From: an uncultured Alphaproteobacteria bacterium
GTDB taxonomy: Bacteria; Pseudomonadota; Alphaproteobacteria; HIMB59; GCA-002718135
DNA: 64,000 bases
Direction: 5' to 3'
Assembly: GCA_902618015.1 (NCBI GenBank)
Contig: CACMYX010000003.1
Span: 120,001-184,000 of the forward strand
In this document: piece after piece, positions 47,320 through 60,589 of the stretch
Position numbering within the stretch: position 1 is the stretch's first letter
Layout: each line of letters starts with the position of its first letter
Program-made: the position numbers and the translations under genes
Notes under the pieces: model-generated
What the model was told of the DNA's origin: nothing
Seen by the model: only the letters and a program-made list of their open reading frames with translations
Databases searched by the model: none

Positions 47320-48140
47320 TATTTTGAGGTAACTATTTGCAGATAATCAATATTTTCAAAATCAACAAACGGTAGTACAAAAAATCTATTTTTTTCAACT
47401 TTAGCCACTTTACCAACTAATAAATCTACAGGAAAAATTTGGGCGGTACCACTTGTAACGACAATATCTCCTAATCTTGGCATTTTATTTTCTTTCACAA
47501 AAGAACTTACTAAATATTTACCATCTCCATTTCCAGAAAGTAATGAAAAAATACCATCTGATATAGACTTTACTGAAATAGATAAATTGGGATCAGTTAA
47601 TAGTATTACTCTTGAATTTTTAGCAGTTGTATCAATTACCTTCCCAACTAATCCTCTTTCATTTATTGCAGACATGTTCTTCTTAATTTTATCTTCATAA
47701 CCAGCATTTAAATTTATTAACTTACTATAAATAGTATCATTTCTGTTAATAAGAGATGCAGTTTTAATTAAAATTAAATTATTATCAGTTGCATTTAATA
47801 ACTTTTTTAAAACTTTATTCTCTCTTGAATTCTGTATTGCTAATGTTTGCCATTTTTTTAAACGTATTATTTCTTCTTTAAGAATTTTGTTTTCAAATTT
47901 TAAACTTCTAAATTGATTATATTCATCAACAATATTTGAAAAAGCGTTTACAGGTGCAGAAATAAATCTTGTAACTGGAACCACTACAGAACTAGATAGA
48001 TTTTTTATTCCATAAATAACATAATAATCGGTTTTTGAAAAAAAGACTAAAATAAATGAAAAAGTAATAACAGATACAATTGTAAAGTTTTTTAAAAATC
48101 TTGATAATTGAAAAACCTTTATTTGGAACTTGGGTGACAT
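47319..48140 (-). CDS. mreC: MreC, rod shape-determining protein
   Basis: 273 residues. One membrane span at about 18-36, then a coiled-coil (FENKILKEEIIRLKKWQ) and a beta-rich periplasmic domain with ERGLVGKVIDTTAKNSRVILLTDPNLSISV and GDIVVTSGTAQIFPVDLLVGKV. It links MreB filaments with periplasmic PBPs. It starts seven bases after mreB. Confidence 0.95.
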   Translation of the reverse strand: MSPKFQIKVFQLSRFLKNFTIVSVITFSFILVFFSKTDYYVIYGIKNLSSSVVVPVTRFISAPVNAFSNIVDEYNQFRSLKFENKILKEEIIRLKKWQTLAIQNSRENKVLKKLLNATDNNLILIKTASLINRNDTIYSKLINLNAGYEDKIKKNMSAINERGLVGKVIDTTAKNSRVILLTDPNLSISVKSISDGIFSLLSGNGDGKYLVSSFVKENKMPRLGDIVVTSGTAQIFPVDLLVGKVAKVEKNRFFVLPFVDFENIDYLQIVTSK

Positions 48141-48147
48141 TTAAATT

Positions 48148-49191
<1,044 letters not shown>

Positions 49192-50748
49192 TTACACTCC
49201 TTCTATTTTCAGATTTGCTGTGTTTTCTTTAATAGATTTAGTTTTTTTAAAGATCAATCTGTTTAATGCGTTAATGTAAGCTTTTGCTGAGGCGACAATA
49301 ATATCAGGATCACTGCCTTTTGCTTGAGATGAAAGATCATCATCTTCTAATCTAACTGTTACCTCTCCTTGTGCATCAGTTCCAGCTGTAATTGCATTTA
49401 CTTGATAAAGTTTAAGTTTGAAATCAGTATTAGTAAGCTTTTTTATTGCATTGAATGTAGCGTCAACAGGACCATTACCATTTATTTTAATATTTTCCAC
49501 TTTGTCCTCTATTTCTATCTTTAATTTAGCTTCAGCTTTTTCAACAGATCCAGCATTTACCTCTAAAGATACAAATTTAATATGTTCATCATATGACGAT
49601 GATCTGTCTTCTGCTAATGCAATTAAATCCTCCTCAAATATCTCTTTTTTCTTATCTGCTAAATCTTTAAACCTTCCAAACAATTCCATAAGAGCGTTGT
49701 CACCAACCTCATAACCAAGTTCTTTTAATTTTTCTGAAAAAGCGTGTTTACCTGAATGTTTACCAAGAACGAGAGATGATTTGTTAAGGCCAATAGATTC
49801 GGGAGTCATTATTTCATATGTACCTGCATGTTTAAGCATTCCATCTTGGTGTATACCAGCTTCATGAGCAAAAGCATTAGCTCCAACAATTGCTTTATTT
49901 GGTTGAACAGGAAAACCTGTTATAGATGATACCAATCTAGAAGCTTTCATAATAGACTCCGTTTTAATATCTGTATAATAAGGCATGAGGTCTTTTTTTA
50001 CTTTCAAAGTCATAACGATCTCTTCCAAAGAAGAGTTTCCAGCTCTTTCACCCATACCATTGATGGTGCACTCAACTTGTCTTGCACCTTCTTTGATTGC
50101 AGCAACATTATTTGCTGTAGCTAAACCTAAATCATTATGAGTGTGAGTAGAAAGAATTGCTTTATCAATGTTAGGAACATTATTTTTTACATTTTTGAAA
50201 ATTTTTCCAAATTCCTCAGGCAATGTATAACCAACTGTATCAGGAATATTTATAGTTGATGCGCCAGAATTTATTGCAAGCTCAATACATTTATATAAAA
50301 ATTCTAATTCTGATCTTCCACCATCTTCACAGCTCCACTCTATGTTGTTACAAAGATTTCTAGCATGAGATACTGTTTTTTGGATGGCTTCTAAAACTTC
50401 TTCTTCAGTTTTCTTTAATTTATATTTCATATGAAGAGGACTAGTTGCTATAAAAGTGTGTATTCTTGGAGACTTTGCATGTTGTACTGCTTCCCAAGCA
50501 CGATCAATATCTTTAAAACTTGCTCTTGCTAAACCAGCTATAGTTGAATTTTTTACATACTTACTAACTTCAGAAACTGCTTCAAAATCTCCATTGGATG
50601 CAATTGGAAATCCTGCTTCAATGATATCAACTTTCATAGCATCAAGAACTTCAGCAATTTGAAGTTTTTCGTCTAAATTCATTGATGCCCCAGGAGATTG
50701 TTCTCCATCTCGAAGAGTTGTATCAAAAATATATATTTTTTCAGTCAT
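49192..50748 (-). CDS. leuA: 2-isopropylmalate synthase
   Basis: 518 residues, the long LeuA type 1. FDTTLRDGEQSPGASM starts the catalytic barrel, HTHNDLGLATAN binds the metal, and GANAFAHEAGIHQDGMLKH is the second signature. The C-terminal 130 residues form the leucine-binding regulatory domain. It makes the first committed step of leucine synthesis. It follows ilvC by 42 bp in the same direction. Confidence 0.96.
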   Translation of the reverse strand: MTEKIYIFDTTLRDGEQSPGASMNLDEKLQIAEVLDAMKVDIIEAGFPIASNGDFEAVSEVSKYVKNSTIAGLARASFKDIDRAWEAVQHAKSPRIHTFIATSPLHMKYKLKKTEEEVLEAIQKTVSHARNLCNNIEWSCEDGGRSELEFLYKCIELAINSGASTINIPDTVGYTLPEEFGKIFKNVKNNVPNIDKAILSTHTHNDLGLATANNVAAIKEGARQVECTINGMGERAGNSSLEEIVMTLKVKKDLMPYYTDIKTESIMKASRLVSSITGFPVQPNKAIVGANAFAHEAGIHQDGMLKHAGTYEIMTPESIGLNKSSLVLGKHSGKHAFSEKLKELGYEVGDNALMELFGRFKDLADKKKEIFEEDLIALAEDRSSSYDEHIKFVSLEVNAGSVEKAEAKLKIEIEDKVENIKINGNGPVDATFNAIKKLTNTDFKLKLYQVNAITAGTDAQGEVTVRLEDDDLSSQAKGSDPDIIVASAKAYINALNRLIFKKTKSIKENTANLKIEGV

Positions 50749-50790
50749 TTTTGTAAGTATACACTAATAAATATTTAATTAAACTTTCAT

Positions 50791-52351
<1,561 letters not shown>

Positions 52352-52352
<1 letters not shown>

Positions 52353-54118
52353 TAAACTAAAATTTTTCCTTTTTCGGCAGATTTTTTGTCTTGTTTTTGA
52401 TCTTTACTTAACATCATTTCATTGTGAGCAGATCCACTTTGAATCATTGGAAAGCAATTCTCTTCTTTAGTAACCCAAATATCGGCAATAACTGTATTTT
52501 TAGTTTCAATCATTTGTGTGATTACGTCATCAAGTTCATCAGTTGTTTTTGCTCTTAAACCAACAGCTTTATAACTCTCAGCTAACTTTACAAAATCAGG
52601 TAAACTATCAGTATAACTTTCGGAATATCTTCCACCATGTAAAAGTTCCTGCCATTGCCTAACCATTCCCATGTATTCATTGTTTAAAATAAATATTTTT
52701 ACAGGCAATCTATATTGAACAGCAGTACTCATTTCTTGAATATTCATGAGTATAGAGGCATCTCCTGCTATATCGACTACTAAAGCATCAGGATGTCCAA
52801 CCTGAGCTCCAATAGCAGCAGGAAAACCATATCCCATAGTTCCCAAACCACCTGAAGTTAGCCATCTATTTGGTTCTTCAAATTTATAGAATTGAGCAGC
52901 CCACATTTGATGTTGACCTACTTCAGTTGTAATAAATGTTTTTGTATTTTTTGTTAACTCATAAAGTCTTTGAACCGCATACTGTGGCTTAATCTGCTTG
53001 CCTTCATTATTGTAGTTTAAACAATCTACTTCTTTCCATTTATTTATTTTATCCCACCACAATTTTAATGAATCAGTATCTATTTTATATTTTTTGTCTT
53101 TCCAGACTGAAATCATTTTTTCAACAACTTGTTTGACATCACCTATGATTGGAACATCAACGTTTATTGTTTTGTTGATATTACTTTCATCAATATCAAT
53201 ATGAATTTTCTTTGAGTTAGGAGAGAAAGCATCAAGCCTTCCTGTAACTCTATCATCGAATCTTGCACCGATATTAATCATGACATCACATTCATGCATA
53301 GCCATATTAGCTTCATACATTCCGTGCATACCAAGCATGCCAAGTGAGTTTTTATCTGATGAACCTACTACCCCCAGACCCATTAATGTCATTGTTACTG
53401 GTGACCCAACCATATTAATAAATTCTCTAACTAATTTTGAAGCTTTTGGACCAGAATTAATACATCCACCACCAATATAAAAAATTGGTTTTTTAGCTTT
53501 TGAAATTAATTCTACTGCTTCTTCAATTTTATTTTTTTCAAAATCAGGACTTGGTTCAAACAATCTATGAGAGGGAATAATAATTTTATTTTTTTCTTCA
53601 TAAGTTCCTGAAGCAAATTGAACATCTTTAGGTATATCAATTAATACAGGACCTGGTCTTCCATTTTGAGCAATGGTAAATGCTTCATGAAATACAGAAG
53701 ATAATTTATTAACATCCTTAACTAAATAATTATGTTTAGTACAAGGTCTCGTTATACCTGTCGTGTCACATTCTTGAAATGCATCACTGCCAATTAAGTG
53801 TTGAGGTACCTGTCCAGTTATGCATACAATAGGTACACTATCCATCATTGCGTCAGTTAAACCGGTTACAACATTTGTTGCACCTGGCCCTGATGTAACA
53901 AGAACGACTCCAGTTTTACCAGTCGACCTAGCATAACCTTCAGCTGCATGTATCGCACCACCCTCTTGTCTTACTAAAACATGCTTAATTGAATTCTGTT
54001 TAAATAAAGTATCGTATATGGGTAACACCGCACCACCAGGATATCCAAATACAACTTCTACGCCTTGTTCAGCTAAGCTTTTTAAGACAATTTCAGCGCC
54101 TGTTATTTCATTATTCAT
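52352..54118 (-). CDS. ilvB: Acetolactate synthase large (catalytic) subunit
   Basis: 588 residues, a ThDP enzyme. GYPGGAVLPIYD and the catalytic Glu region RQEGGAIHAAEGYA lie at the N-terminus, GARFDDRVTG in the FAD-like domain, and GDASILMNIQEMSTAVQYRLPVKIFILNNEYMGMVRQWQ is the ThDP-Mg binding motif. It condenses pyruvate with pyruvate or 2-oxobutyrate. The 47-bp gap before it is too short for an attenuator leader peptide, and none is seen. Confidence 0.97.
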
Positions 54119-54165
54119 TGATTTTAGCTCTTAGGCTGTGGATAAAATAAAATCAATAAATTAGT

Positions 54166-55089
54166 TCAATTTTGCTCTAAATTAATGGATTTTAAGTCAA
54201 TTTCATCCGCAAATTGATTAAATTTTTTAAAAATATTAAGATTTGAAGATCTCCACCAAGTATGTTGTCTTTTTACATAGTTTCTTGTTACTTGCTGTAT
54301 TTTAGAAATGCATTCCTCAATTGATACTTCATTATTAAGATAAGATTGAATTTCAGGAACTCCGTGAGCTTTCATTATTGGTAAACTATTATTATAATTT
54401 AATTTAAGTAAATTTTTGACTTCCTCTATTGCACCATCTTCCATCATTAAGTGTGTTCTATGATCTACTCTTCTATAGTTTTCTTTTCTATCTGGAAGAA
54501 ATAATAATATTTTGTAATTTTTTAAATTAATAAAATTTTTATTTTTACTTTTTTTCCAGTCACTAAATTTTTTGTTAGTAAAAAAATTTACTTCCCATAT
54601 TCTTCTTATTCTTTGAATATCATTAGGCGCAATATTAATCATTGCATCACTGTCAAGCTCTTTAACTAAATAATAAAAATTTTCCTTACCAATTTTTAAA
54701 ATCATTTTTTCTGATTCTATTTTTATTTTTTCTGGAATAGATGGAATTGAAACTATTCCATTAATTAAAGATTCTATGTAAAGACCTGTACCTCCGACTA
54801 AAATAGGGGTTATATTTTTATTAAATAAATAATTAATTTTTTTTGATGCTTCCTCACACCATTTTTGAACATTAAATCTAACATCACCCTTAACAAAACC
54901 ATAAAGATGATGATTGATTTTTTGTTGATCATTTATAGTTGGTCTAGCAGTTAAGATACTTAACTCATTATAAATCTGCATACTATCGGCATTTATAATT
55001 TCACCATTTAGTTTGTTCGCAAGGCTTAAAGCAAATTTTGATTTTCCTGATGCAGTTGGGCCTAATACAAAATAGATTTGAGTTTTCAA
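54166..55089 (-). CDS. miaA: tRNA dimethylallyltransferase
   Basis: 307 residues. P-loop FVLGPTASGKSKFALSLA, then INADSMQIYNELSILTARPT, and GGTGLYIESLINGI are the family blocks. It adds the isopentenyl group to A37 of tRNAs reading UNN codons. The start overlaps the degP end by four bases; an hfq gene, its usual neighbour, is not present here. Confidence 0.95.
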   Translation of the reverse strand: MKTQIYFVLGPTASGKSKFALSLANKLNGEIINADSMQIYNELSILTARPTINDQQKINHHLYGFVKGDVRFNVQKWCEEASKKINYLFNKNITPILVGGTGLYIESLINGIVSIPSIPEKIKIESEKMILKIGKENFYYLVKELDSDAMINIAPNDIQRIRRIWEVNFFTNKKFSDWKKSKNKNFINLKNYKILLFLPDRKENYRRVDHRTHLMMEDGAIEEVKNLLKLNYNNSLPIMKAHGVPEIQSYLNNEVSIEECISKIQQVTRNYVKRQHTWWRSSNLNIFKKFNQFADEIDLKSINLEQN

Positions 55090-56447
55090 TTATTCTTAAA
55101 TTTAATTGTTACCCAATTTTGCTCATCATCTCTTATTATTTTTAGTAATAATGAGGATCTGCCTGTTTTTTCTAAAGAATTTACTAATTCTTCAAATGAA
55201 TTCATATTGTTAATAACCTCTCTATTAACTTCTGTGATTATGTCTCCATTTTGCAAACTACTTTCATTGTCGTCAATTGAAATTACTTTAACCCCACTTT
55301 CATGATCTTCAATCGTAATTCCTAAAGATTCAATTTTTAAATTTTTTTCAATGTTTGTATTTGTTTTTCTCTCCGTAACTACCTCTCCAGGTAATTCTCC
55401 TAAAATTACCTCAATACGAATTTTTTTATTTTTTCTCCAAACTTCTAATATTGCAGTCGAGCCTACATCTGACTCTGCAACAACTCTTGGTAGATCAGGC
55501 ATCTTTTTAATTTCTATATTATTAAATTTTAAAATTACATCGCCTGGTTCTAATCCAGCGGTTTTTGAGGGACCATTAGGATTGACATTGGATATGAATG
55601 CACCTTTTTGATCAGGCAATCCAAGACTTTCCGCAAAATCCTTTGTAACAGGTTGAATTTGTACACCTAACCAACCTCTCTTAGTTTTTCCAAAATCCTT
55701 TAATTGTTGTACTATTTTTTTGGCACTGTTCGCAGGTATTGCAAATCCTAAACCAATACTTCCACCTGTTTGCGAAACAATTGCCGTGTTAATTCCTATT
55801 ACCTCTCCATCTAAATTAAATAATGGTCCACCGGAATTACCACGATTAATAGATGCGTCTGTTTGTAAAAATTTAACATATGGTCCACTACCTAAATCTC
55901 TTGAGATTGCAGATATAATTCCTGCTGTAACAGTACCTCCCAAACCAAGAGGGTTTCCAATTGCAATTGACCAATCTCCAACTCTCATCTTATCCGAGTC
56001 TCCCCAACCAACATATGTAAGATTTTTGTTTTTTGGATCAATTTTCAATACAGCTATGTCTGCTTTAGGGTCTCTTCCAAGTAATTCAGCTGTAAACTCT
56101 GTTTCATCATTTAAAATAACAGTTATTTCATCAGCTCCTTCAATTACATGATTATTTGTAACAACAATACCACCTTCACTTATTATAAAACCTGACCCAA
56201 GACCTGTCATTGGTCGTTGTGATCGTCTTTGATCACGATCAAAATATTCTTTAAAAAAATCATCAAAAGGAGATCCCTCTGGAAATTGTGGTATTTGATT
56301 TTGGTTATTATTTTCAACAATAGTAGTTGATGCAATACTAACTACTGCAGGAGATAATTGTTCTACTAAGTCTGCAAAACTCTCAGGTACAGCAAGTAAT
56401 GGTTTCGTAAATAAAATAGAAATTAAGAATAAAAATTTTGTTCTCAT
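55086..56447 (-). CDS. degP: DegP/DegQ-type periplasmic serine protease
   Basis: 453 residues. A signal peptide (ISILFTKPLLA) leads to a trypsin-fold domain with His100 (VTNNHVIEG), Asp130 (DPKADIAVLKI) and Ser205 (RGNSGGPLFN). Two PDZ domains follow (GWLGVQIQPV... and a degenerate second one near residues 370-450). It degrades or refolds damaged periplasmic proteins. It is encoded behind hflK-hflC and the DUF2065 gene, a typical alphaproteobacterial order. Confidence 0.95.
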   Translation of the reverse strand: MRTKFLFLISILFTKPLLAVPESFADLVEQLSPAVVSIASTTIVENNNQNQIPQFPEGSPFDDFFKEYFDRDQRRSQRPMTGLGSGFIISEGGIVVTNNHVIEGADEITVILNDETEFTAELLGRDPKADIAVLKIDPKNKNLTYVGWGDSDKMRVGDWSIAIGNPLGLGGTVTAGIISAISRDLGSGPYVKFLQTDASINRGNSGGPLFNLDGEVIGINTAIVSQTGGSIGLGFAIPANSAKKIVQQLKDFGKTKRGWLGVQIQPVTKDFAESLGLPDQKGAFISNVNPNGPSKTAGLEPGDVILKFNNIEIKKMPDLPRVVAESDVGSTAILEVWRKNKKIRIEVILGELPGEVVTERKTNTNIEKNLKIESLGITIEDHESGVKVISIDDNESSLQNGDIITEVNREVINNMNSFEELVNSLEKTGRSSLLLKIIRDDEQNWVTIKFKNN

Positions 56448-56448
56448 A

Positions 56449-56649
56449 TTAATTGTCGTAGTATTTGAACGTGAAATAAATAAGGCACAGTCCTAGAAGG
56501 GCAAAAAATAAACTGATATTTTTTACAGTTTGTGGATTAATAAGAGAAAGCATATCAAGATATTTCTTTAAATTGTTAGCTAAAAAGAAATAAAGTATAC
56601 CTTCAATGATCAGCACTAGACCTATGCTTATTAAAAAGATTTCAAACAT
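56449..56649 (-). CDS. DUF2065 small membrane protein
   Basis: 66 residues with two hydrophobic segments (about 4-25 and 43-62). The opening FLISIGLVLIIEGILYFF and the pattern LINPQTVKNISLFFALLGLCLIYF match DUF2065 (YjeT-like), which is regularly found between hflC and degP. The stop/start overlap with hflC supports co-expression. Function unknown. Confidence 0.88.
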   Translation of the reverse strand: MFEIFLISIGLVLIIEGILYFFLANNLKKYLDMLSLINPQTVKNISLFFALLGLCLIYFTFKYYDN

Positions 56650-57524
56650 TAATTTTGGATATCTATTTCACCAAAAAATTTTTCACAAACTTCCCCAGGA
56701 GCAATTACCATGGACATCTCTGTATCTCCAAAAGTATCCTTACAAGCTTGCATTGTTCTTAAGAAATCAAAAAATTCCTCATCACGACTATAAGCATCAC
56801 CTAATATTCTGTTTTTAGCAGCATCTCCTTCACCTCTAAGTATTGATGAGGTTCTTTCTGCTTCAGCTAGAATAACAGTTTGTTGTCTATCTGCTGATGC
56901 AACAATTTCTTTAGAAAGTTCTTCACCTTCAGCTCTTAATAAATTTGCTTCTTTTTCACGTTCAGAGCGCATTCTTTGATAAACATTATTAGATACTTGT
57001 TCAGTTAAATCTGTTCTTCCAATTCTAATATCAACAATTTTTACACCAAAAGAGTTCTCATTAACTTTAATTTGTTTTTCAATTTCATTCATAATATTAA
57101 TACGTTCGTCACTGAGAAGTGATGTTAGAGAATATTGAGCAATTACACCTCTAACTGCCGCGTTTATAATTCTTCCAAATCTATCTGAAAAAGTAGTTTC
57201 GTTTCTAACTGTCTGATAAAATTTTAAAGGATCAACGATGTTGTATCTAGCAAATGAATCAACGATTATTCTTTTTTGATCTGAAAGTATCATTTCTTCG
57301 GGTTGTGGATCGAGATTTAGCAATCTTGAATCTAAAAAAACTGCATCTTGAATAAATGGAATTTTAAATTGAAGACCAGGTTTTGTAACAACTTTTCTTG
57401 GATCACCAAATTGAAGTACTAAAGCTTGCTTAGTTTCATTTACAATAAAAAAAGCTCCAGTGAAAGTAAGGAAAACGATAAATAGAACTAAAACTATAAG
57501 TAAATTTCTTGCACTAAATCTCAT
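56649..57524 (-). CDS. hflC: HflC, SPFH-domain modulator of FtsH
   Basis: 291 residues from the ATG giving MRFSARNLLIVLVL, which lies one base after the hflK stop. One N-terminal span, then an SPFH/band 7 domain (VNETKQALVLQFGDPRKVV) and a long helical part with SEREKEANLLRAEGEELSKEI. With HflK it forms the large periplasmic cage around FtsH and limits its proteolysis. Confidence 0.94.
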   Translation of the reverse strand: MRFSARNLLIVLVLFIVFLTFTGAFFIVNETKQALVLQFGDPRKVVTKPGLQFKIPFIQDAVFLDSRLLNLDPQPEEMILSDQKRIIVDSFARYNIVDPLKFYQTVRNETTFSDRFGRIINAAVRGVIAQYSLTSLLSDERINIMNEIEKQIKVNENSFGVKIVDIRIGRTDLTEQVSNNVYQRMRSEREKEANLLRAEGEELSKEIVASADRQQTVILAEAERTSSILRGEGDAAKNRILGDAYSRDEEFFDFLRTMQACKDTFGDTEMSMVIAPGEVCEKFFGEIDIQN

Positions 57525-57525
57525 C

Positions 57526-58632
57526 TTAATTATTCCCTGACTTTTTAAGTTCATTCAATGGCAAGTAAGGAACTACTCCCTGTCCATTTCCAGTATCATC
57601 TAAAATTATTTTATTCTTTCCTTCTAAAACTTCTCTTAAAGTTTCTAAATAAATTCTCCTTTTAGTTACTTCTTTCGCATCTTTATAACTATTGTAAACA
57701 TCTATAAAGTTTTGAGCCACACCTTCTGCTTGTTTAACCACCTGTTCTTTATATGCTGTAGCAGCTTCAACGAGTTTTGCTGCTTCACCACGAGCATTAG
57801 GTACAATTCTATTTAAATAAGTATTTGCTTCGTTAACTAATCTTTCTTTATCTTGTCTTGCTCTTTGAACTTCATCAAAAGCATCAATAACTTGATCGGG
57901 CGGATCAACACTTTGAAGCTGTACTGATTGAATTAAAACACCACTTTCATATGAATCTAAAACTAATTGTAATTCATTTCTTACAACTTGTTCTACCTCT
58001 TGACGGCCTTCTGTAAGTAAGAATTGAAGATCTCTTTGACCAACAACTTCACGCACTACACTCTCAGACATATCTTTAACGGTAAGTTCTGGATTTCTAA
58101 GTTTAAAGAGAAAATTTCCAGCGTCTTTTATTTTGAATAGTACTGTGAATGCAACATCTGCTATGTTTTGATCACCAGTAAGCATTAAACTTTCTTCAAT
58201 TACTTTTCGCTCTGCATTTGAATTTGAGCCAAAACCAAGATCACTTGCACTTCTAAATCCAACGTTAATTTTTCTAATTACTTCAACTTTAGGTGTAACA
58301 GTTTGACCGATTGGAGTTGGAAAAAAGTAATGTAATCCAGGCTCTGTTGTTTGACCATTCCATCTTCCAAATAAAAGTTCTACGCCTTGCTCATCAGGCT
58401 CAACTCTATAAAAACCAGTAGCTAACCATAGTAAAACAGCTACTATTATAAATATTGAAAGATTACGTCTTCCACCAAATTTAAAATTGCCAAATCTATC
58501 TTTTGCTTTTCTAATCGAATCTTCAAAATCTCTTCTGTTTGGACCGTCTCCAGACCCTCCTGAACCCCAAGGGTTGTTATTTCCACCTGATCCCCAAGGA
58601 TTATTGTCGTTGTTATTTATATTCCAGTTCAT
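57526..58632 (-). CDS. hflK: HflK, SPFH-domain modulator of FtsH
   Basis: 368 residues. A cytoplasmic Gly/Asn/Trp-rich N-terminus contains two copies of NNPWGSGG, followed by a membrane span (about 58-75), the SPFH domain (YRVEPDEQGVELLFGRW) and the conserved VQLQSVDPPDQVIDAFDEVQRARQD. It forms the heteromeric cage with HflC. It is first in the long minus-strand gene run, with the 86-bp gap to mrp as likely promoter region. Confidence 0.95.
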   Translation of the reverse strand: MNWNINNNDNNPWGSGGNNNPWGSGGSGDGPNRRDFEDSIRKAKDRFGNFKFGGRRNLSIFIIVAVLLWLATGFYRVEPDEQGVELLFGRWNGQTTEPGLHYFFPTPIGQTVTPKVEVIRKINVGFRSASDLGFGSNSNAERKVIEESLMLTGDQNIADVAFTVLFKIKDAGNFLFKLRNPELTVKDMSESVVREVVGQRDLQFLLTEGRQEVEQVVRNELQLVLDSYESGVLIQSVQLQSVDPPDQVIDAFDEVQRARQDKERLVNEANTYLNRIVPNARGEAAKLVEAATAYKEQVVKQAEGVAQNFIDVYNSYKDAKEVTKRRIYLETLREVLEGKNKIILDDTGNGQGVVPYLPLNELKKSGNN

Positions 58633-58718
58633 ATATTATTGATAATATTGGCTCTATCTACTAACACTAATTATAATATTTAATAACTAATATTTGAGTA
58701 AATCTGGAAAAATCAAGT

Positions 58719-59762
58719 ATGTCTGATGAAATTTTATCTTTAATTTATACATTTTCGAAGAAATTTAGTGATCCTGAAACAAATCTTACTTTTGATCCAA
58801 AAAATCATAACATTTCTGCAATTGTAAAAGAGGGTAATGTAAACATTTCCTTGCTTGTGAAAGGTCAAAAAGAAGACTTATATGTAAATATAGCAAGATT
58901 ACTTAAAAATAATGTTGAGCAAATTTCTGGCGTTCTTTCAGTAAACGTGATTATCAACTCAGATAGAAATATTAATAAAAGAAATATTTCTGATGAGAAA
59001 AGATTTAAAATTGATGCAAAAAATATTGTAGCAATTGCAAGTGGTAAGGGTGGAGTTGGAAAATCAACATTTTCAGTAAATCTTGCCACTGCATTAAGCT
59101 CACTAGATCTCAAAGTTGGATTACTTGATGCAGATATTTATGGTCCTAGTGTTCCTAGGATGATGGGTATTTCTCAAAAACCAATAATGAATGAAAACAA
59201 AAAACTTATACCCTTAGAAAATTATGGGATAAAATTAATGTCTATAGGTTTTATTCTAGACTCAGAGGCTCCAACAATTTGGAGAGGACCTATGGTAATG
59301 AAAGCTTTAGAGCAAATGTTTAATGGTGTTGAGTGGGGTGAATTAGATTATCTTATAATTGATCTCCCTCCTGGGACAGGAGATGCTCAACTTACTTTAG
59401 CTCAAAGTTCAAAACTTTCTGGATCAATTGTAATTTCTACTCCTCAAGATGTAGCTCTTACTGATGCTAGAAAAGGAATAAATATGTTTAAAAAAGTTAA
59501 TGTTGATATTCTTGGTATTGTGGAAAATATGAGTTATTTCATATGTGATAATTGTAATCAAAAACATTATATATTTTCAAAAGACGGTGTAAAAAAAGAA
59601 TCTGAAGAATTTAAAATACCTTTTTTAGGAGAGATTCCTATTGATACAAATTTACGAATTCAATCAGACAATGGAATACCTGCTTTGATAGATAATCCAG
59701 ATGGTGAAATTTCAAAAAAATTTATATCAATTGCTAAGAACTTAAAAAAATCTCTGAATTAA
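58719..59762 (+). CDS. mrp: Mrp/ApbC-type P-loop ATPase, Fe-S carrier
   Basis: 347 residues. An N-terminal DUF59/MIP18 domain (about 1-85) precedes the deviant Walker A ASGKGGVGKSTFSVNLA (about 108-118), LLDADIYGPSVPRMMG, and the C-terminal CDNC pair that bridges an Fe-S cluster between two monomers. It delivers clusters to apoproteins and complements the suf genes at the other end of the window. The 3' end overlaps the convergent thyA by four bases. Confidence 0.94.
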   Translation: MSDEILSLIYTFSKKFSDPETNLTFDPKNHNISAIVKEGNVNISLLVKGQKEDLYVNIARLLKNNVEQISGVLSVNVIINSDRNINKRNISDEKRFKIDAKNIVAIASGKGGVGKSTFSVNLATALSSLDLKVGLLDADIYGPSVPRMMGISQKPIMNENKKLIPLENYGIKLMSIGFILDSEAPTIWRGPMVMKALEQMFNGVEWGELDYLIIDLPPGTGDAQLTLAQSSKLSGSIVISTPQDVALTDARKGINMFKKVNVDILGIVENMSYFICDNCNQKHYIFSKDGVKKESEEFKIPFLGEIPIDTNLRIQSDNGIPALIDNPDGEISKKFISIAKNLKKSLN

Positions 59763-60589
59763 ACATTCATTAAAGCATCAATTTTTTCATGATGCTCATA
59801 GTTAACTAATTTAAAATCATTAACTTTGTATTTAAAAAAGTTTTTTGTTTCAAACTGAAGCTCAGGTAATTTTTTGGGCTCTCTTTGTAATTGTATTTTA
59901 ACCTGCTCAAAATGTTCTTTATAAATATGAAAATCTCCTAAAGAATGAATAAATGTTCCTACTTCTAATTTGCACTCTCTAGCTAACATATGAGTCAAAA
60001 GACTATAACTAGCTATGTTAAATGGAACTCCTAAAAACATGTCACATGACCTTTGATATAATTGGCAACTTAATTTGTTATCAGAAATAAAAAATTGTGA
60101 AAATGCATGACATGCAGGCAATGACATATTTTTAATCTCCGGAGGATTCCAAGCAGAAATTATATGACGTCTTCCATTTGGATCTTCTTTTAATCCTTTA
60201 ATTAAATTTAAGACTTGATCTTCTCCATTAAAATTTCTCCATTGAACTCCGTAAATTTTACCGACATCTCCCTCAAATCTAGCATTTGATTTCCAATAAT
60301 CAGCTTGAGCATTTTGCGTCCAAATAGTATTTTTATCTTTTAAATTTTCTCTTGAATCATTGTATAAAATTTCAGCAAGTCTTCTCTCATCGTCTGAACC
60401 TTCGATAAACCACAATAACTCTGAAACTACAGATTTCCACGCTAATTTTTTAGTCGTTATAGCAGGAAAACCTTTTGATAAATCATAATGCATTTGAAAA
60501 CCAAATGATTTTCTGACGCTACCTGCTCTACTTTCAACATCTGTGCCATTATCATAACAATATTTCAATGCTTCTAAATACTGTTTCAT
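59759..60589 (-). CDS. thyA: Thymidylate synthase (ThyA)
   Basis: 276 residues from the ATG giving MKQYLEALKYC, which overlaps the folA stop (ATGA). The catalytic Cys is in LPACHAFSQFF, followed by LSCQLYQRSCDMFLGVPFNIASYSLL, the strongest signature of the family. It methylates dUMP with methylene-tetrahydrofolate. Presence of ThyA with FolA, and not ThyX, makes the cell dependent on dihydrofolate reduction. The dCTP deaminase at 12.6 kb supplies its substrate. Confidence 0.97.
   Translation of the reverse strand: MKQYLEALKYCYDNGTDVESRAGSVRKSFGFQMHYDLSKGFPAITTKKLAWKSVVSELLWFIEGSDDERRLAEILYNDSRENLKDKNTIWTQNAQADYWKSNARFEGDVGKIYGVQWRNFNGEDQVLNLIKGLKEDPNGRRHIISAWNPPEIKNMSLPACHAFSQFFISDNKLSCQLYQRSCDMFLGVPFNIASYSLLTHMLARECKLEVGTFIHSLGDFHIYKEHFEQVKIQLQREPKKLPELQFETKNFFKYKVNDFKLVNYEHHEKIDALMNV

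Noticed and set aside
54119..54165. Leader-peptide attenuator before ilvB
   Set aside because: Only 47 bases are available and no run of Leu, Val or Ile codons with alternative hairpins is visible.
55720..56151. 143-codon open frame opposite degP
   Set aside because: It lies wholly antisense to a well-conserved protease gene, shows no recognisable family or start signal, and is a codon-bias shadow.
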